From Candidatus Aciduliprofundum sp. JdFR-45 (lineage in GTDB: Archaea; Thermoplasmatota; Thermoplasmata; Thermoplasmatales; JdFR-45), in the NCBI GenBank assembly GCA_002011395.1, contig MTNG01000038.1:595-9014 (forward strand): a stretch of 8,420 nucleotides of DNA, read 5' to 3'. The notes beneath the pieces are model-generated. The model searched no databases, had not been told where the DNA came from, and saw only the letters and a list, made by a program, of their open reading frames with translations. Each line of letters begins with the position of its first letter. Positions within the stretch are counted from its first letter, which is position 1. The position numbers were made by a program, and so were the translations under genes. Shown here piece by piece: positions 5,901 to 8,420 of this stretch.

Positions 5901-7979
5901 ACCACCCGAAAGCGAGAGGGAGCCGGTCAGATCGACATCCGGATATATCCTGACGGACGTGGAGGCGGTGTTGTCCGTGTAGTTGACCTCCAGGGTTTTA
6001 ACGCCGTTGTAGTAGTTGTAAACCTCAGCCGTAATGGTGTAGTTACCGTAGGCCTGAGCGGAGGGGACATTCCAGTTGACTGTGACTGAGTGCGTCCCTA
6101 TGCCATAGTACTGAGACGTGAGTGTGGCTATGTTCCACGTCGTGGCCCCGTCAGTCAGGTTTATGTACAGGGTGGCGTTCGTGGCATCAAGGTAATAAAC
6201 GGATATGTTAACGGTGATGGTCGTCGTGCTGCCCCTAACCACGGGTTCGCTCACCGCAACCGAGTTAACGCTTATGTTGAGGACATCCACGGAAACATCA
6301 ACGTACTTGGTCCCGTACTCATCGGACAGCAGGGGGAAATAGGGCAGCGTCACCGTGGCATCCGTCATAAGGGAGCCCGTGACAGGATCCGTGGCCGTGT
6401 AGTAGTAGTTGCCCACATACAGAGAGTTGGGATATTCAGATAGAGTTAAAATATCAGACAGAAGCGGCATCACCGCCACACCGTTTACGCTCACCTCTGA
6501 AAACTGACCGCCTATTTCCCTGACAAACTGCCATATCCTGTAGTTCTCCGTATCATACGACGTTGAAAGCGTATTGGTAACGTTTATCACAACACCATCA
6601 ACGGGATCTCCAGCAGGATTTGAGACCCTGAACACGGTGTGCCTGTATATGTACACAGCGCTGCTGGCGTCCTTGACCACCACAGGGGGGTCCCTCTGAG
6701 TGTCTGTGTCTGCGGGAACTTCGGTCATATTTGCTGTGAGGTTCACTATGCGAACAATTGAGCCACCGTAAACCGCGAAGACGTTGTGATAACCCTCATC
6801 GGCAGGGGAGGTCAGATTTCTGTAATCCACGTTCATGAAAACGTTGTAACCCGTTATATTGCAGTTGTAAGAGGTGATGTTGAATCTGTCTCTGCCGTAA
6901 TATCCGTAGGTGTCTGATGTGTAGAGATCAAGGGACACAGTCTCTATGGTCACATTCCCCTGGGTTGGTGGGGTGACCCTAATTTCAACGTTGCCCGCGG
7001 TGGCAAGGTCGCCCAGGCGCAGGACATTTGAACCGGATGTGTTCAGAGGGATACTCACAGTGTACGTCTGTGTGCCTGTGCCATTTATAAGGGTATCATT
7101 AGCCATTTCTACCCCCTTGACATATGTCACGATGTTTGAAGTTCCGTCATATAGAAGACCAGGTGTATATGTTACGGTCACATCTATCTGAGATATAACC
7201 AGATCAGATGTGAGCGCAATTGATGATATGTCGTACGTATCGGCCACTGTCGTTACCGTGGATGTGTTGAGAACCGTTATGGGCAGGGCAGGGTTCGTGC
7301 TTGGTGCATTTCCTATAAACACATTATTTATAGGTGCGTGCTCAAATAGGCTCTCAAACCTGACGTTTATCAGGCGTATATCGCTTGAATTGAAAAACGG
7401 AGTGGGGCCGTCGTCAAAGAGGTCGTCCGTGGTGCTGAGAGCGGTGAAGGTGGTATTCTCCAGAGAGAAGAGGTCCCCATCGGATTCGCGGTAGTTGGAC
7501 ACGTTGAACCATCCCGCATAGGATATACGCGTGTTGTTTATTCTCACATATGCACCGGGGATGGTGCCATCAAACGATATGTTGAAGCCCAGATAAGGAT
7601 GCAGGAGATCCTGAGAGATGGTTATGGAGGCGTTATCCATATACAACTTACCCTTGACGGACATCCAGTACCTGTTGTTTACGTCCTGAAGGAAGTATAT
7701 CTGTGCGTTGACCACGCGCAGTTCGCCGTCCTGCGCCACAGAAAGGTTGGCATCAATCCCGTATTTACCGCGCTCCCCTGTTATTGGGTCTATCGTCGTC
7801 TCGTTTATTTCAAACACCCCATGTATGACCAGAGTCCCTCCACGCGTGGCAGGGGGATTTATGTGGCTCACCGGAGCCCTCAAATTGTCTCCTGTCAGAG
7901 AAAAGGACGCTATCGGTGACAGTACCATGAGAAGCACCACTACAACGGCCATGTGTCTGAACCATCTCTTCACATCCAT
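2967..7979 (-). CDS. Giant CARDB-repeat surface protein with one membrane helix and three cytoplasmic zinc ribbons
   Basis: A 1670-residue protein. Residues 1-28 form a signal peptide (MDVKRWFRHM, then a Val/Leu core). Residues about 40-560 are beta-rich with repeating short hydrophobic strands, perhaps a beta-helix. About 566-1246 holds some six CARDB-like Ig-type repeats of ~110 residues (near 566, 681, 792, 905, 1016 and 1130), several ending in the typical E-x-N-N-x-A/T pattern (for example EDNNEAN near 1235). Another Ig-like domain spans 1249-1352. A single helix at 1362-1383 is followed by basic residues, placing the rest inside the cell. Zinc ribbons with CxxC-x10-CxxC spacing lie at Cys1395-1412, 1423-1440 and 1516-1533. 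A helical Trp-rich segment (about 1448-1512) separates the second and third. Residues 1546-1670 are Glu/Pro/Ala/Lys-rich with a basic end. About 36 N-x-S/T sequons lie before the helix. The ATG at 7979 is preferred over the GTG at 8003 because GGGGTGG lies four bases before it. Likely role: adhesion, envelope scaffold or sensing; the ligand is unknown. Confidence 0.9.
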   Translation of the reverse strand: MDVKRWFRHMAVVVVLLMVLSPIASFSLTGDNLRAPVSHINPPATRGGTLVIHGVFEINETTIDPITGERGKYGIDANLSVAQDGELRVVNAQIYFLQDVNNRYWMSVKGKLYMDNASITISQDLLHPYLGFNISFDGTIPGAYVRINNTRISYAGWFNVSNYRESDGDLFSLENTTFTALSTTDDLFDDGPTPFFNSSDIRLINVRFESLFEHAPINNVFIGNAPSTNPALPITVLNTSTVTTVADTYDISSIALTSDLVISQIDVTVTYTPGLLYDGTSNIVTYVKGVEMANDTLINGTGTQTYTVSIPLNTSGSNVLRLGDLATAGNVEIRVTPPTQGNVTIETVSLDLYTSDTYGYYGRDRFNITSYNCNITGYNVFMNVDYRNLTSPADEGYHNVFAVYGGSIVRIVNLTANMTEVPADTDTQRDPPVVVKDASSAVYIYRHTVFRVSNPAGDPVDGVVINVTNTLSTSYDTENYRIWQFVREIGGQFSEVSVNGVAVMPLLSDILTLSEYPNSLYVGNYYYTATDPVTGSLMTDATVTLPYFPLLSDEYGTKYVDVSVDVLNISVNSVAVSEPVVRGSTTTITVNISVYYLDATNATLYINLTDGATTWNIATLTSQYYGIGTHSVTVNWNVPSAQAYGNYTITAEVYNYYNGVKTLEVNYTDNTASTSVRIYPDVDLTGSLSLSGGIGGKFVVGEPVIIYSNVTNLGSESAAGVKMTLVIEFGTTEVYRNTTSVTVAGNSDYIWENRYSPTSEGTYTVVLTVEYYWDYDHGNNNATMNFITGTAPNLKVTSINADTSIFRHTNVTVTATIYSEEYTISDVDVHLYVRPVGTTSYGTLVDSTTVTLPSDTEVEVALTWTDTQNYDPGSYEFVVVVDPNNEYAESSETDNVMVQTFLLHYAIDYYVESVYYEVQGDLDKTTSAMQVEIMVDVGVSGADAGIAPEVYVTIEDANLDTTLYGATTENHTLTVTLTLSYTSVNVLRITVDSKNDYVELNENNNTEEVTISYPVFIAEVYPLGTLQIINGETGEIVVTITELRYMDAHNVNVVLEISGLSPMTYHLGNMSTGQSAEITFTVDSAVLAPFLNGANSVDFSYRVYITCDELGNNRYILRSDGTIRLIERPDVEVQNAMVVESDGTANDSKVAQNVPVVISFDIANTGGYTTGANVTYLVIVTLDGDEVARFTGSVEPISPGGSVHVEEDFTPTQIGIYFINISLDVDNAIAEKSEDNNEANMTLTVHLPTVSVRVTVLNPQITLDDSVQILISATNDNATAARSRNVGMGGYPLTVYIYANNEVMDQRTVTTGSDGTVTITYKPTTAGANYRIEVHYEDYRGSEVTEVENFVTVNPKPQEIDWLFVITIAAIAVVGAIMGLLLITSRGAVEKYAVCGSCNAIVPIDAPKCPKCGAVFEKEKAKCSVCGAWINIDAAYCPECGTIFITKEEEEYDYLTKMKEAYKKFLEKYIVEAKRDLGENYTEEDFIKWWQTHPEYISFEEWLKQEERKRREVKICPSCGAVNARDAMVCVSCGTDLRSIVPVVREEEAPAEEEEEAAEEEEKPPEEEEAAGAEEAAAPPTAEETKPATEGEEKPAEEAEEAKPEEKPAEETAPPPAEEARPEEEAPPAEEKPEEKPEEEKPEEEKPPEEKKRPRRVQKKIVKKVVKIKK
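2970..3344 (-). repeat. Low-complexity coding tract for the acidic Pro/Glu/Lys tail
   Basis: This tract encodes residues 1546-1670 of the giant protein. Glu, Pro, Ala and Lys make up nearly all of it, in runs such as EEKPEEKPEEE, with a final ~20 residues rich in Lys and Arg. The coding strand is strongly purine-rich (GAG, GAA, AAG). The tail is expected to be disordered. It contains a clearer tandem repeat, listed separately. Confidence 0.85.
3040..3093 (-). repeat. Short tandem DNA repeat in the tail (15/15/12/12-base units)
   Basis: On the + strand the units are ggcttctcttcttca (3040-3054), ggtttctcttcttca (3055-3069), ggcttctcttcc (3070-3081) and ggtttctcctca (3082-3093). They encode Glu/Lys/Pro repeats of the KPEEE kind. 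Unit lengths are multiples of three, so slippage would lengthen or shorten the tail without a frameshift. Confidence 0.8.
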
Positions 7980-7982
7980 TTT

Positions 7983-7990
7983 ACCACCCC
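7983..7990 (-). promoter_or_regulatory. Ribosome binding site for the giant surface protein
   Basis: On the - strand GGGGTGGT lies three bases before the ATG at 7979. It has the same placement as GAGGTGA before the second platform gene and differs at one or two positions. It supports ATG 7979 over the in-frame GTG eight codons upstream. Confidence 0.65.
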
Positions 7991-8033
7991 GTTCAACAGG
8001 CACGCGAACACCGTAAAGAAATACGCCTAACTC

Positions 8034-8041
8034 TATATATA
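8034..8041 (-). promoter_or_regulatory. Archaeal TATA box for the giant surface protein gene
   Basis: On the - strand TATATATA, preceded by the purine-rich stretch AGGGTAAGG that could act as a BRE, lies about 55-62 bases upstream of the ATG at 7979. With the usual 25-30 base distance, transcription would begin near 8008-8014, leaving a leader of about 30 bases with room for the ribosome binding site. This gives the gene its own promoter rather than relying on read-through from the PUA gene upstream. A second A/T-rich stretch near 8056-8066 (CTAAATAAATT) is a weaker alternative. Confidence 0.6.
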
Positions 8042-8080
8042 CCTTACCCTGCGGGAATTTATTTAGAGAACTATGCGAAT

Positions 8081-8420
8081 TTAAAACCTCTTTCTCACCT
8101 TCACCGCCATCCCCCGCCGGAGGCGCACCATCTCGTGTCCGGCCAGAAGGGAACGACCGAAGCCCTTCAGACGCCCTTCAGAGTGGAGGACCACGTCGTC
8201 TCCGGGCCTGATTTCAGGAGATGCATCGCGGATGCCTCCAACGAACAGATCACCGCGCATAGGAAAATCGTGTATCTCTACGGTGTAAAGGCCCTCTCTC
8301 AGAAGCAGTTCGCAACCCCTGCGAGTCATATACGTTGCACCTGTATCATATCTGTATCTCATAATCTCATAGTCGCCGCTGAACACAGATAAATCCAAAC
8401 CCCTGTTCCGCCTGACTCCC
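8081..8420 (-). CDS. PUA-domain protein, C-terminal part (possibly archaeosine synthase/ArcTGT-type), cut by window edge
   Basis: The frame is open from the window edge (first full codon ends at 8419) to the TAA at 8083-8081, giving the last 112 residues. A TTG at 8398 could be taken as a start, but the upstream codons (GVRRNRG) continue the frame, so the gene most likely begins outside the window. The last ~75 residues form a PUA RNA-binding domain: GDLFVGGIRDASPEIRPGDD, then a strand with HSEGRLKGFGRSLLAG, then HEMVRLRRGMAVKVRKRF. This matches the ending of archaeal PUA proteins (IRPGD-V, a Gly-rich turn, a GxEM motif, RGxAVKVR). The same ending occurs in archaeal tRNA-guanine transglycosylase and in archaeosine synthase (ArcS), which act at position 15 of tRNA. 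The stretch before it (GDYEIMRYRYDTGATYMTRRGCELL) fits ArcS somewhat better, from memory. A stand-alone PUA protein is also possible. The downstream gene starts 101 bases later with its own TATA box, so they are probably separate units. Confidence 0.8.
   Translation of the reverse strand, partial: GVRRNRGLDLSVFSGDYEIMRYRYDTGATYMTRRGCELLLREGLYTVEIHDFPMRGDLFVGGIRDASPEIRPGDDVVLHSEGRLKGFGRSLLAGHEMVRLRRGMAVKVRKRF

Noticed and set aside
4242..7862. Internal CARDB-like repeats as recombining DNA repeats
   Set aside because: The repeats are recognisable only at the protein pattern level. Their sequences have diverged and no long direct DNA repeat was seen by eye.
7980..8003. GTG at 8003 as the start of the giant protein
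   Set aside because: The eight extra residues would precede the signal peptide, and the GGGGTGGT site falls inside that extension, three bases before the ATG at 7979.
8135..8392. + strand open frame opposite the PUA domain
   Set aside because: It is antisense to a recognisable PUA domain, with no recognisable motif of its own.

Overview
This window reads as archaeal chromosomal DNA. Start codons are preceded by strong GAGGTG-type Shine-Dalgarno sites. A TATA box of archaeal type lies upstream of the large gene, and Ile ATA and Arg AGG/AGA codons are common. The gene content is also archaeal: FlaJ/TadC-type and FlaI/TadA-type secretion proteins, a CARDB-repeat surface protein with cytoplasmic zinc ribbons, and a PUA-domain protein resembling the end of an archaeal tRNA-archaeosine enzyme. 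The giant CARDB plus zinc-ribbon plus Glu/Pro/Lys tail architecture makes me favour a euryarchaeal lineage such as Thermoplasmatota. That assignment is an inference from recall and was not tested.

Layout. On the + strand, positions 1-2933 hold three tightly packed genes: the 3' end of one FlaJ/TadB/TadC-like platform protein, a second complete platform protein (overlapping the first by ATGA), and a complete FlaI/TadA/VirB11-family ATPase. Together they form the motor and membrane base of an archaeal type IV pilus-like filament. Pilins and a prepilin peptidase are not in the window. A short hairpin between T-rich flanks (2951-2967) sits where this operon meets the next gene head-on. On the - strand, 7979-2967 is one 1670-residue protein. 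It has a signal peptide, a ~500-residue beta-rich N-terminal region, about six CARDB-like Ig-type repeats and a further Ig-like domain. These are followed by one transmembrane helix, two tandem zinc ribbons, a helical Trp-rich linker, a third zinc ribbon, and a 125-residue Glu/Pro/Ala/Lys tail ending in a strongly basic tip. It has its own TATA box and ribosome binding site. Upstream on the same strand (8081 to the window edge) is the C-terminal part of a PUA-domain protein.

How it fits together. The pilus operon would assemble a surface filament. The convergent gene would place a very large, probably N-glycosylated protein across the membrane, with its repeats outside and its zinc ribbons and charged tail inside. 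Their adjacency is suggestive, but the convergent arrangement and separate promoter mean a functional link is unproven. The most unusual item is the giant protein's inside/outside architecture, especially the three-ribbon module and the acidic tail with a basic end. I saw no CRISPR array, tRNA, rRNA, insertion sequence or intein.
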